Positions 28,120 through 36,441 of a DNA stretch of 64,000 nucleotides are shown here, piece by piece. Both the position numbers and the translations under genes were made by a program. The notes below the pieces were generated by a model, which saw only the letters and a list, made by a program, of their open reading frames with translations, ran no database searches and had not been told where the DNA came from. Each line of letters begins with the position of its first letter. The stretch's first letter is position 1. The stretch is from an uncultured bacterium. Its GTDB lineage: Bacteria > Actinomycetota > Coriobacteriia > Coriobacteriales > Eggerthellaceae. The stretch lies in contig CALADF010000033.1 of the NCBI GenBank assembly GCA_937890835.1, positions 15,780 to 79,779 of the forward strand, given 5' to 3'.

Positions 28120-30248
28120 TCTTGGATGTCTTCAAGGATGAGCGCGGCGTTACGACGACGGGAATGGTCGTGTCGCTTCTGCTGTCGCTGGCGTTGGTGT
28201 TCACGTCGGCTCAAGTTTATCGGGTGAGCTCCGCATCGGCCGCCGTGCAGGAGGTGGCCGACGCCGCCGCCCTGGCGGCGGAAAACGAGGTCGCCGAGTT
28301 CATGATCGCGGTGAGGGTGTGCGATGCCGTCGTGCTCTCCCTTTCGCTTCTCGGCGTCGTCGTTTACGGAGCGTCGGTTGTCGCGATGTGCGTGCCTTCG
28401 GGGGCGAGCGCGTCGGCTAAGCTCATCGATCTTGGCGGCAAGATCGTGTCCGCGCGTGACGGCTTCGCCCAGCGCGCGGCATCGGGTCTGAACGCGTTGC
28501 AGAAGGCCCTGCCGTTCATATGCGCGGCGCAGGCGGCGTCGGTGGCGAAGGCGAACGACGCCGGGTCTCGCGGATCGTCCTATTACGCTGCGGCCTTGCT
28601 GGTTCCCTCCGTCGGGGAGGAGGTCACGCTTGCGACGGAGGGTCGAACGGGGCAGCTTGGCGGCGAGATAGAAGCGGAGGCCGATTCCATTCGAGACGCC
28701 GCAGCGCGAGCGGAGGAGATGGCCGCGCAGGCTCAGGAAGCGAAGCTGCGCGGGTTCGAGAGCGATTGTGGAAAGAATCCCGCGTACTGCCTCTATGAGC
28801 GTGCGGGAAGCCTCGCCGATCTGCCTCCGGAGCAGAATCCCCGTTACGAAAGCGTCGATGCCTGGTCGTTTGCGGTTCCCCTTGAGCGCGCTCGCGCATA
28901 TTACGCTGCGCGCTACGAGCGAGAGGCGCCCGAGTCGGACAGCGTTGAGGATCAAGCTCGGTCGTTTTTGCGAAAGAGGTTCTACGCCTACGCGTCGGAG
29001 GAACTTGCCAAGGGGTACGTCATTGACGAGGCCGATAGGTTCGACGCGTCGTTTCCCCGGCTGTTCTCCAACATCGACGAGATGAGGGAGACGAAGCTCT
29101 ACGAAGAGTCGGTCTACCCGGTGACGAAGGCGGAGGGGGGCGGTCTTGTCATGCACGCGTGGCCGGGGTGCCCCGGCGCAGCGGGGTATGCGGAAACGGG
29201 ATCGCTGAGGCGTCTTGAGGAGCAGGGGGATGAGTTTCGCACCTGCGATCGGTGTGGTTTCACGTTGTCGAGTATGGGAAACATAGCGGCGGCTTCGACT
29301 TCGATTGACAACGGGTTCGAGCACCACTATGGGGCAATCGCGCAGGCCGCCGAGGACTACGCGAAGGCTCGTGCGCAGCTCGACCCGGTGTCCTCGGAGG
29401 TGAAGGATCTGGCAGGCGGTTTGATGGAGGAGTGCGCCGACATTGCGAAGAGCTTCGGGAGCTCGCGCATCGACGCGAATCCACCTGGAAGATACGGAGT
29501 CGTGGCTCTTGTCGTCGATGTGGGGCAGGTGCGGGCGGACGCGGGCTTCTCGTCCTCGTTCGTGCAGGGTGGTCAAACTCTCGGCGCGCGTGCTGCGGTG
29601 GCGGGCGCGACGATGATGCCGGATGAGTCCGAGGATTCCTCGTCGATCCTCTCGTCCCTGCTCGACGGATTCGGCTCGGATGCCGGCGCGGCGGTGGGCG
29701 CAGCCAGGATCGTGCTCGGGTGCTGGTCTGCGCTGCTCAGGGCGTTCAGCGACGGCCAGGAGGCGCTTGGCGAGGCCGTACGGTCAGCTCTCGATCAGTT
29801 GCCCCTGGCGAGTTCGAGCGGGCTGGGTTCTTGGGCGGCGGATCTCATGCGAGACGTGATGGAAAGCGTAGGGCTTCAGCCCGCCGAGCTCGACATCCTC
29901 AAGCCCGTGCTCGTCAACACCGGGCATGTCGCGGCGTTAGGGGAAGATTCGTTTTCCGTCTCGTTCTCCGAGGCGAAAGCGCGCGCGTTGTCGGTCTCCT
30001 CGTCTTCAACGGATTTGTTCACGGCTTTGGTTGACGGCGTGGAAGAGGAGGCTTTCTCCCTGGTCGAAAAGCTCGAGGGCGGTGTCGTGGTAGCGCGTAT
30101 CGAGTTTCCCGTCGGGGATCTGTCGATACCGATAACGCTTGCTCTTCCATCGGGCGTCGCGGATGCTGCAGGCGGGTTTCTCGATGAGTGCTTCGCGGCG
30201 GTTCGCTCCCTCGCGGGCTCGGTTACGGGGATGAGGACATGGTCGTGA
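28116..30248 (+). CDS. Large TadG-like pilus protein
   Basis: 710 residues from the ATG at 28116, coupled to tadE. The N-terminus resembles TadE/TadG (DERGVTTTGMVVSLLLSLALV, then ADAAALAAENEV) with one membrane helix. A second hydrophobic segment is at about 68-90. The long extracytoplasmic part has a Cys-containing region (CPGC and CDRCGF) and Ser/Ala-rich helices. It has no VWA MIDAS motif, which many TadG proteins have, so the assignment is by position and N-terminus. It is much larger than the usual TadE/F. Confidence 0.7.
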   Translation: MILDVFKDERGVTTTGMVVSLLLSLALVFTSAQVYRVSSASAAVQEVADAAALAAENEVAEFMIAVRVCDAVVLSLSLLGVVVYGASVVAMCVPSGASASAKLIDLGGKIVSARDGFAQRAASGLNALQKALPFICAAQAASVAKANDAGSRGSSYYAAALLVPSVGEEVTLATEGRTGQLGGEIEAEADSIRDAAARAEEMAAQAQEAKLRGFESDCGKNPAYCLYERAGSLADLPPEQNPRYESVDAWSFAVPLERARAYYAARYEREAPESDSVEDQARSFLRKRFYAYASEELAKGYVIDEADRFDASFPRLFSNIDEMRETKLYEESVYPVTKAEGGGLVMHAWPGCPGAAGYAETGSLRRLEEQGDEFRTCDRCGFTLSSMGNIAAASTSIDNGFEHHYGAIAQAAEDYAKARAQLDPVSSEVKDLAGGLMEECADIAKSFGSSRIDANPPGRYGVVALVVDVGQVRADAGFSSSFVQGGQTLGARAAVAGATMMPDESEDSSSILSSLLDGFGSDAGAAVGAARIVLGCWSALLRAFSDGQEALGEAVRSALDQLPLASSSGLGSWAADLMRDVMESVGLQPAELDILKPVLVNTGHVAALGEDSFSVSFSEAKARALSVSSSSTDLFTALVDGVEEEAFSLVEKLEGGVVVARIEFPVGDLSIPITLALPSGVADAAGGFLDECFAAVRSLAGSVTGMRTWS

Positions 30249-30682
30249 GGTTTCCGCGTTGGTCGGATCGTTCGGGACAGGTGACCGTTGAGTTGGCTGT
30301 CGTGCTGCCCGTCGTGATCGTCGTTGCGGTCATCGTGGTGAACGCCATGACGTTTTTCGCCGAGTGCGCGGAATTCGATCGCGTAGGGCGGAACGCGGTG
30401 CGGATGTGCGCCACGTCCCCCTCCGGGTCGGTCGAGCTTTCCCGGATCGCCGCCGAGGTGGAGTCGGCCGTGGAGGAGTCGATGGCTCTTGACGCCGACG
30501 AGGTGGAGGTGCTGGCGCGGCAGGTCGACTCGGGCCATGCGGCTTTTGAGTTGGTGCTGCGGTTTCGACCCGGGCTTTTCGGCATGGGGTTGCGCGACGA
30601 GGTCTTCGGGGTTCAACTGCCGGTCCTGACGCACGCGGTGGAGCTGACGGTCGATCGTTACAAGCCGGGGATGTTCGTTTGA
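30239..30682 (+). CDS. TadE/TadF-like minor pilin
   Basis: 147 residues from the ATG at 30239, overlapping the preceding gene by 10 bases. It has the pattern SGQVTVELAVVLPVVIVVAV (about 12-31) and a small extracytoplasmic domain. It is the fourth or fifth pilin-like protein of the locus. Confidence 0.82.
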   Translation: MVVRFPRWSDRSGQVTVELAVVLPVVIVVAVIVVNAMTFFAECAEFDRVGRNAVRMCATSPSGSVELSRIAAEVESAVEESMALDADEVEVLARQVDSGHAAFELVLRFRPGLFGMGLRDEVFGVQLPVLTHAVELTVDRYKPGMFV

Positions 30683-30733
30683 AGCTGCGGGCGAGTGGTT
30701 TTCGGATTGCGCAAGATGAGGGGGTTGGAGCAG

Positions 30734-31378
30734 ATGTTTTCGGGCGATGGGAGAACGTGCCTTCGCGAGACGAGGGGGCGCAACTCGGCCGGCGGCAGGC
30801 GTCGTGTCGGCCGCCGGGCCCCTCTCGGCTCCGGCGGTGACGATGCGGGCGAGGGTCGGCGGCGTGCACGGCGCGCGATGCGGATAACGCTCGCGTTCGT
30901 TATCGCCCCGTTTCCTTTTTACGCCCTTGCGTCGTTTCTCGGTTTGACGCACGCGGGGTCGGCGGCGAGTGCGATCGATCAGGTTTTCTCGGTCCTGCTG
31001 CCCGCCGCCTCGGCGGAAGATGCCGAGGCTTCTCGAGACGAAGTGGTTTTTGACGCGCTCTCCGGCGTTGGTTCCGAGGTGCGTCCGGGGACGACCGCGC
31101 CTGCGTGGTTCGAGCAGGAGGTCTGCCCCACCGCCGATCTCTCCGACGTTTTGGCTAGCGACGACTGGTCGGTGGTGGGCTTCTCGTCGGATCTCTCTCC
31201 TGGAGAGGAGCTCAGCCGGCTTTGCTCCTTGTTTTCCTCGCGGGGCTGGACGGGATTTGAAAGCGGCGTTGAGGGTACGGCGACGTTTGGCAAAGATGAA
31301 GGGACGTGTCGATGGATGATGGTTTCGTGCGTGAGCGCGGGCGACGCGACAAGCGTGGTCTTGCAGATGCAACGTTGA
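30734..31378 (+). CDS. Unknown membrane-anchored protein of the Tad locus
   Basis: 214 residues from the ATG at 30734 behind ggagcag; earlier starts in the same frame are possible. The first 50 residues are strongly basic, then comes one membrane helix (ITLAFVIAPFPFYALASFLG, about 51-70) and an exported acidic domain with three Cys. I do not recognise the family. Its place between tadE-like and DUF192 genes suggests a pilus-related function. Confidence 0.65.
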   Translation: MFSGDGRTCLRETRGRNSAGGRRRVGRRAPLGSGGDDAGEGRRRARRAMRITLAFVIAPFPFYALASFLGLTHAGSAASAIDQVFSVLLPAASAEDAEASRDEVVFDALSGVGSEVRPGTTAPAWFEQEVCPTADLSDVLASDDWSVVGFSSDLSPGEELSRLCSLFSSRGWTGFESGVEGTATFGKDEGTCRWMMVSCVSAGDATSVVLQMQR

Positions 31379-31707
31379 TCGGCGGGGAGGTGAAGCTCGC
31401 CGTGACGCATCGGTCTCGGCTCGTGGGCCTCCTCGAGAACCCTGACGAGTTGAGCCCTTTGCTGATTGCGCCTTGCCGTGATGTTCATACGTTCGGGATG
31501 CGTGTTTCCCTCGACATAGCTTTTCTCGATGCGGACGGCGTTGTGGTGCGGGTGTCGCGGGACGTAGGGCGATGGCGAAGGATTCGCTGTCCTGGCGCGT
31601 CAATGGTCGTTGAACGCGTGGCTCGCAAAGGCCCGTGGCTTCAGGAGGGGGATAAAGTCGGCTTGAGAATGGCGGGGCCGGCGTTCCCTCACGGGGAAAG
31701 GCGGTGA
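31312..31707 (+). CDS. DUF192 family protein
   Basis: 131 residues from the ATG at 31312 (gaaggga upstream), overlapping the preceding gene by 67 bases in another frame. The DUF192 fold is seen in LAVTHRSRLVGLL, LIAPCRDVHTFGM and VSLDIAFLDADGVVVRV. DUF192 proteins are small beta domains often found next to pilus or secretion genes; the function is unknown. Confidence 0.82.
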   Translation: MDDGFVRERGRRDKRGLADATLIGGEVKLAVTHRSRLVGLLENPDELSPLLIAPCRDVHTFGMRVSLDIAFLDADGVVVRVSRDVGRWRRIRCPGASMVVERVARKGPWLQEGDKVGLRMAGPAFPHGERR

Positions 31708-31711
31708 AGTG

Positions 31712-32086
31712 ATGAAGATTTGCCCGGTGTGCAAGTCGACGTTGTTCGACGATATGGATGTTTGCTACGGGTGCATGCACCGATTCGAGGGCGAGGATGG
31801 TTTGCCCGAAGAGGCTCGGAGCGTTTCGCTTGAAGGCAGTCCTCGTCGCGAAGGGTGCAGTGCCCGTCGCGGAGGGGAGGATCCTCCCGGCTTTCTCGTG
31901 AGGGTCGAGGTGCGAGATTATCGCGATGATCGGACGATGTGGTCGATGGAGCTAGTTCCTCGCACGACCCCGACCCATGGGGTCGCGAAGGGTGGAGGCG
32001 GTGTGCGAAACGAAGAAGGCGCGCCTGCGGGAGGCGCGCCTTCGCGGGAAGACGGTGACGGTGATCTGTTCGGCGATGTCGATTGA
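31712..32086 (+). CDS. Zinc-ribbon protein at the end of the Tad operon
   Basis: 124 residues from the ATG at 31712. The zinc ribbon uses C4, C7, C18 and C21. The rest is polar, with a beta-like stretch (FLVRVEVRDYRDD) and a Gly-rich acidic end. A hairpin at 32015-32043 lies inside the 3-prime part, so the C-terminus may be non-conserved. Function unknown. Confidence 0.68.
   Translation: MKICPVCKSTLFDDMDVCYGCMHRFEGEDGLPEEARSVSLEGSPRREGCSARRGGEDPPGFLVRVEVRDYRDDRTMWSMELVPRTTPTHGVAKGGGGVRNEEGAPAGGAPSREDGDGDLFGDVD
32015..32043 (-). terminator. Hairpin probably terminating the ModE-like gene
   Basis: A 12-bp stem gaaggcgcgcct/aggcgcgccttc with loop gcggg. Read on the minus strand it is followed by ttcgtttcg. 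It lies within the end of the rightward zinc-ribbon gene. Confidence 0.55.
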
Positions 32087-32097
32087 GAATGCCTCGT

Positions 32098-32451
32098 CTA
32101 GCCGATCATCTCGTTGTAGATGCGCTGGGCTTCCTCCTGGAGCTTCTCGTCGATGGCGATATAGGTGTCGAGGAGCTTGTCTCCAGCCTCGGTGAGCTGG
32201 CTTCCGTGGGCGCCGTCTCGGTTGAGCAGCTGGATGCCCAGCTCCACTTCCGTGTCCTTGATGATGCGCCAAGCCTTGCTGTAAGCCATGCCCATGCTCT
32301 TCGCTGCTGCGTTAAGCGAGCCGTGTTCGCGCACGCCGAGGCAAAGGTTGGCGATGCCCCTGCCGAACATGGAACCTTGTTCGGCATCGCCGCTTTTGAC
32401 GGAGAGCCTGACGACGGTGTTGAGTGATTTCAGCTTGTTCATCGAGTCCAT
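32098..32451 (-). CDS. ModE-like winged helix transcriptional regulator (N-terminal domain only)
   Basis: 117 residues. The winged helix has the LysR/ModE pattern HGSLNAAAKSMGMAYSKAWRII (about 43-64) followed by a wing with GSQLTEAGDKLLDTY. The C-terminal molybdate-binding (TOBE/MOP) domains of E. coli ModE are absent, so metal sensing, if any, must be different. Such short ModE proteins are common in anaerobes with many Mo enzymes. No modABC genes are in this window. Regulation of molybdate uptake or Mo enzymes is inferred from family. Confidence 0.85.
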   Translation of the reverse strand: MDSMNKLKSLNTVVRLSVKSGDAEQGSMFGRGIANLCLGVREHGSLNAAAKSMGMAYSKAWRIIKDTEVELGIQLLNRDGAHGSQLTEAGDKLLDTYIAIDEKLQEEAQRIYNEMIG

Positions 32452-32481
32452 ACGTGTCCCTTCGCATGTCTGACCGGCAAA

Positions 32482-32519
32482 GTCGAGCCGAGCGACCGCG
32501 GGGAGGCGGTAGGCTCGAC
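32482..32519. other. Branched hairpin downstream of thrC
   Basis: An outer stem gtcgagcc/ggctcgac encloses an inner stem accgc/gcggt. It lies between the leftward thrC stop and the ModE-like gene. No T tract is seen, so termination is uncertain. Confidence 0.4.
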
Positions 32520-32600
32520 GAGTCGTTTAGATGGGCCGAAACGGGCAGCTCGGTGTTTCAGGCCGCTTGCTATCGTCGCACATTTTCGCACGTTTTGCGG

Positions 32601-34175
32601 TTACTTGCTGAGAAAAACCATCGTTGCGGCCTCGATGCTCTCGACATCGCCGTCTATAATGGCGGAGAAGCGCACGTCCATTTTGTCGAGGGAGGACAAT
32701 CCTGCGGGAACGTCATGCTTTCCCGTCTCGTCGGCGATGAGCTCGTTGAGCTGGCAGCCGGTGAGTTTTGCCACGTCATCGGGGAGCGGTTCGCCGGGTT
32801 TCATGTCGTGAAGCGCGCGGTAGACGTTGTCTCCGAACTTCGCCCAGTGCGCCGTGCTGGCGATGAGAACCGGGTTGGTTCCTCGGATGTTCCGGGCGAC
32901 GGCGAAGGCGACGGCGGTGTGGGGGTCGATGAGGTAGTCGTAGGTTTCGAGCACGTCTTTGATGGTTTCGAGGCATTGCTCGTTGTCGATCGAGTCGGCG
33001 GCGAAGGTTTCACACAGACGCGCGAACGTTTTCTCGTCAACGCGGAAGCGGCGATTTTCGCCGAGATCCCTCATCCATGCGGCGATGCTCTGCGCGTTTC
33101 GGTCCGTCAGCTCGAAAAGCTGTCGCTCGAGGTTGGACGAGACTAGGATGTCCATCGAAGGGGAGGGGGTCAGCACGAAGGGGCGATCGGCGATGTCGTA
33201 GGTGCCGGTGTTGATGAAGTCGGCGAGCACGCGGTTTTCGTTGCTCGCGCACAAGAGCATGTCGATGGGCGTGCCGATCTGCTTGGCATACCACGCGGCG
33301 AGGATGTTGCCGAAGTTGCCGGTGGGCACGCAGATGTCGATGGGGCTTCCCGCTTCCACTTTGCCTGCGGCGACGAGTTCCGCATAGCTTGACACGTAGT
33401 AAACGACCTGCGGAAGGAGGCGTCCCCAGTTGATGGAGTTGGCGCTCGACAGCGCGACCTTGCGCTCGTCGAGGAGCTGCTGTGCGAAGCGGTCGTCGGA
33501 GAACACGCGCTTGACGCCGGTTTGGCAGTCGTCGAAATTGCCGCGCACGCCCCAGACCGAGACGTTGCGTCCGTCGGTGGTGACCATCTGCTTGCGCTGG
33601 ATGTCGCTCACGCCGCCGTCGGGAAACAGCACGCCGATGGAGACGCCGTCGACGTTTTTGAACCCTTCGAGTGCTGCTTTGCCCGTGTCTCCCGAGGTGG
33701 CGACGAGGATGCAGAAATCGTGGTCGATCGCGCCTTCGTCTCTCAGCTTCGCGGCGCTTGCCGAGAAGAAGCGGGGCAGACACTGCAGCGCCATATCTTT
33801 GAACGCGCTGGTGGGCCCGTGCCAGAGCTCGAGGATGTGGGTGTTTTCGTCGAGCGAAGTTATCGGGCAGATGCGCTCGTCATCGAAATTGTCGCCGTAA
33901 GCCGCGCGCATGAGCGATGAGATCTGCTCGTCGCCGAGGTCGATGTTGAACGCTCGGTAAATCGCCGCGGCGCGTTCGCGGTAGGGGAGCTTCGCCAGAT
34001 CGAGAATATCTTCGAGGGGCAGCTTCGGAAGCTCTTCGGGGACGTAGAGACCGCCGCCCTGAGCAAGCCCGTTGATGACGGCTCGCGTGAAGGGAACGGG
34101 CTCGGCGCAGACGCCGCGCGTGTCGATGTATCGGTTGGTGCCGAAGGCGTTCGCTCGATCGGTTTTTTGCAGCAT
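32601..34175 (-). CDS. thrC: Threonine synthase
   Basis: 524 residues. It converts O-phosphohomoserine to threonine with pyridoxal phosphate. The N-terminal domain (RYIDTRGV) and the PLP lysine in GPTSAFKDMAL (K126) are clear, as is the phosphate-binding loop ATSGDTGKAAL. Length fits the long form of the family. It is flanked by non-operonic genes (ModE-like, and a divergent SGNH hydrolase) and is likely monocistronic. Confidence 0.95.
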   Translation of the reverse strand: MLQKTDRANAFGTNRYIDTRGVCAEPVPFTRAVINGLAQGGGLYVPEELPKLPLEDILDLAKLPYRERAAAIYRAFNIDLGDEQISSLMRAAYGDNFDDERICPITSLDENTHILELWHGPTSAFKDMALQCLPRFFSASAAKLRDEGAIDHDFCILVATSGDTGKAALEGFKNVDGVSIGVLFPDGGVSDIQRKQMVTTDGRNVSVWGVRGNFDDCQTGVKRVFSDDRFAQQLLDERKVALSSANSINWGRLLPQVVYYVSSYAELVAAGKVEAGSPIDICVPTGNFGNILAAWYAKQIGTPIDMLLCASNENRVLADFINTGTYDIADRPFVLTPSPSMDILVSSNLERQLFELTDRNAQSIAAWMRDLGENRRFRVDEKTFARLCETFAADSIDNEQCLETIKDVLETYDYLIDPHTAVAFAVARNIRGTNPVLIASTAHWAKFGDNVYRALHDMKPGEPLPDDVAKLTGCQLNELIADETGKHDVPAGLSSLDKMDVRFSAIIDGDVESIEAATMVFLSK

Positions 34176-34320
34176 GAATGAGGCTCTTTCTCCCGAGATG
34201 CAGTTGACGCTCAGTATACTAGAGCGCCGAAGAGTGCATGTTTTGCCCGCGTGATGTTTTCGCCCAGCGCAACGAGGTGAGGACCGTCGGGCGGCTTAAG
34301 GTGACGGAGGTGCTGTGCGG

Positions 34321-35271
34321 ATGCGCACGTTTTCGATTCTCGGTGACTCCATCTCGACGTTTACGGGCTTCGTGCCCGCGGAGAACCACGTCTACTACGA
34401 AGGGGAGCGGCTCGAGGGCACGGGCGTCCTCGCAGTTGCGGACACGTGGTGGGCGAAGGTCGTCGATCGTTTGGGCGGCAGCTTGCTTGCGAACGCCTCT
34501 TTCTCGGGGTCGATGGTCGAGGGGGCGGGCTTTCCCGCGGCGTGCTCGTCCCGTCGCATCGATCAGGTCGCAGGTCCTGCGGGCGAGGCGCCTGACGAGG
34601 TGATCGTGTTCATCGGCATCAACGATTACGGATGGGGAGGCGCCGAGGCTCAGGCGGCGGGTCGCTCCGCAGCCACGCCCGTCGACCTGGATCTTTCCGC
34701 GCGCCCCGAGCGCATTGCCGGGCGTGCGCCCGCAGGTGCGGCGACAAGGTTCGGCTCGGCATATCGCGCCATGCTCTCGTCCTTGCGCATCGCATATCCC
34801 GATACGCGGGTGTGGTGCATGACGCTTCTTCCCGGAAGAGCGCATGATCTGGCGCGCCCTTCTTTCTGCTATCGCCTGCGTGGTCTCGACATCGAGGACT
34901 ACAACAAACAGATTCGCGATGCGGCTCGTGCGACGTCGTGTTTCGTGGCGGATGTGGCGGCGCTCGGCTTCGATTACGACGCGAGCGACGGCACCCACCC
35001 GACTGCGCTCGGCATGAGCCAGCTGGCGGCGATGACGCTGGCGGCGATGGACGTGGAGGAAGAGGTGCGTGCGGGCGGGGATTTCGCTTCTGCGGTCGAC
35101 CGGGCTCGGGCTGACCTTGTCGTGCGCGGGGCGGTTGAGGAGGACATGACGTCTCATCGTTTGTGCGACGAGGAGTGCTGCGTGGGCTGCCCTTATGCGC
35201 GTTCGACGGGAAATCAGTGGTCGTGCGTTTGCGAGAAGCCTGCGCCGGATGCGGCGCCTTCGATCTCGTAA
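34321..35271 (+). CDS. SGNH/GDSL-type hydrolase
   Basis: 316 residues from the ATG at 34321 (cggagg upstream; a GTG at 34315 is possible). The catalytic blocks are GDSIST with Ser10, GINDYG and DGTHPT near residue 225. This supports an esterase or lipase-like hydrolase. There is no signal peptide, so it is cytoplasmic. The last 60 residues contain a Cys cluster (CDEECCVGC and CVC) that could bind metal, unusual for the family. Substrate unknown. Confidence 0.85.
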   Translation: MRTFSILGDSISTFTGFVPAENHVYYEGERLEGTGVLAVADTWWAKVVDRLGGSLLANASFSGSMVEGAGFPAACSSRRIDQVAGPAGEAPDEVIVFIGINDYGWGGAEAQAAGRSAATPVDLDLSARPERIAGRAPAGAATRFGSAYRAMLSSLRIAYPDTRVWCMTLLPGRAHDLARPSFCYRLRGLDIEDYNKQIRDAARATSCFVADVAALGFDYDASDGTHPTALGMSQLAAMTLAAMDVEEEVRAGGDFASAVDRARADLVVRGAVEEDMTSHRLCDEECCVGCPYARSTGNQWSCVCEKPAPDAAPSIS

Positions 35272-35645
35272 CGGTGGTCGACGTCGCTCGCGGCGCCTTC
35301 GCCTTCGTAACGGAGCCTGCGCGCGGACGGGCGCGGAGCCGACGGCTGGTTGGCGTGCTCTAACGACTCGGGGGACCGATAGCCTGCGCTGGATGCGCGC
35401 GAAGCCGGCGGTCGTCGCGTCGTCCGCGCATCCGGCGCGGTGATCTGCGCTTGGGCGCGCGCGGAAAGCGCGTCCTTGCGTTTCGCCTGACCACCCGCCC
35501 GCGCTCGCGCTCCGTTCGGGCGTCTCGACCGTTTTAAGCATTGCACTCCGGAATTTCTTCAAAAAAAGTTAAACATGGGTTCCTTTTCGGAAAAGTTTGC
35601 CATAGAATACTCTTGTTAACGGAACGGGCGTCGATGGGACGGAAC
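35272..35645. other. GC-rich intergenic region with feoA promoter at its end
   Basis: No gene is supported. A near-direct repeat (gcggcgccttcg..ctcgtaacgg and gcggcgccttcg..ttcgtaacgg, starting near 35251 and 35291) spans the end of the hydrolase gene. The last 90 bases turn AT-rich and contain TAGAAT at 35603-35608 as a -10 candidate, with gttaa half-sites on both sides (near 35568 and 35613) like those in the palindrome upstream of feoB. Confidence 0.45.
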
Positions 35646-35927
35646 ATGCAAAACGCAATGGTTGTTGACGCGGGAATGTGCTCGAAGGGCGAGGCGGCGG
35701 TTCGTGTGCAGCAGATGCCGCTGACGTTCATGCGCGCAGGCGATTCGGCGCGAATCGTGAAAGTGCGCGGGCGCGGAGAAGTGCATCATCATCTGGAGAA
35801 CCTCGGGTTCATCGAGGGGGCCGAGGTGCGCGTCGTGACCGAGCAATCAGGCAACCTGATCGTGGAGATCAAAGGCGCGCAGGTGGCGCTCGATCGATCG
35901 GTCGCTTCGAAGATCATCGCCTGCTAG
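35646..35927 (+). CDS. feoA: FeoA-family ferrous iron transport protein
   Basis: 93 residues from the ATG at 35646; an ATG at 35634 is also possible. The SH3-like FeoA core reads ARIVKVRGRGEVHHHLENLGFIEGAEV (shown in parts: HHHLENLGF, VRVVTEQSG). FeoA stimulates the FeoB transporter. It is the first gene of a Feo unit and is followed by a second FeoA. Confidence 0.9.
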   Translation: MQNAMVVDAGMCSKGEAAVRVQQMPLTFMRAGDSARIVKVRGRGEVHHHLENLGFIEGAEVRVVTEQSGNLIVEIKGAQVALDRSVASKIIAC

Positions 35928-36058
35928 GAGGGCGAAGCGGGACGTCCCAAGGTCGACATTCGAAACGCGGTTTTACGCCGGGCTTGAAAGCGGGACGCTC
36001 GCGTCGTCGTGGTCATCGCACGCCCGCATGCGCTTTACGGAGAAAGGTTTATCGGAAC

Positions 36059-36298
36059 ATGGAGCAAGATCAGAAGAGCAAAACGCTGCGCGACGTCGCG
36101 GTCGGCCAGGCCGCTGTCGTGCGTCGTTTGACGGGGGAGGGCGCGGTGAAGCGCCGCATCATGGACATGGGCATCACCAAGGGAACCGAGGTCTACGTTC
36201 GCAAGGTCGCCCCGCTCGGCGACCCCATCGAGGTCACGGTGCGTGGTTTCGAGCTTTCCCTGCGCAAGGACGAGGCCGAGCGCGTGCTTGTAAGCTAG
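36059..36298 (+). CDS. feoA: Second FeoA-family protein
   Basis: 79 residues from the ATG at 36059. FeoA core: VGQAAVVRRL, RRIMDMGITKGTEV, LGDPIEVTVRGFELSLRKDEA. This one is closer to the classic FeoA than the first. The two lie 131 bases apart in the same direction and end at a terminator-like hairpin before feoB. Confidence 0.92.
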   Translation: MEQDQKSKTLRDVAVGQAAVVRRLTGEGAVKRRIMDMGITKGTEVYVRKVAPLGDPIEVTVRGFELSLRKDEAERVLVS

Positions 36299-36319
36299 CG
36301 ACCTCGTCGGATCCTCGCT

Positions 36320-36340
36320 AGCGCCTTTCGGCGCTTTTTC
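36320..36340 (+). terminator. Short terminator between feoA and feoB
   Basis: A 6-bp stem agcgcc/ggcgct with loop tttc is followed by ttttc. It may act as an attenuator that lowers feoB read-through. Confidence 0.6.
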
Positions 36341-36350
36341 AATCCCCCGT

Positions 36351-36368
36351 AGTTAACATACGTTAACT
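36351..36368. promoter_or_regulatory. Palindromic operator candidate upstream of feoB
   Basis: An exact inverted repeat agttaac-atac-gttaact, 74 bases before the feoB start. The size fits a DtxR/IdeR-type dimer site, and a DtxR-family gene lies downstream at 39260. Binding is inferred. Confidence 0.5.
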
Positions 36369-36441
36369 TCTTACGCCGCTCGGACGGCGCCTCGCCCCCG
36401 AGATCAACGCTTTAAGGAAGAAATGAAAGGAGAGTTGGGCC

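Noticed and set aside
27030..31780. Very long minus-strand frames (27030-29576 and 29876-31780) opposite the Tad genes
   Set aside because: Arg/His/Pro-rich shadows of high-GC coding DNA; the plus strand holds coupled genes with clear families.
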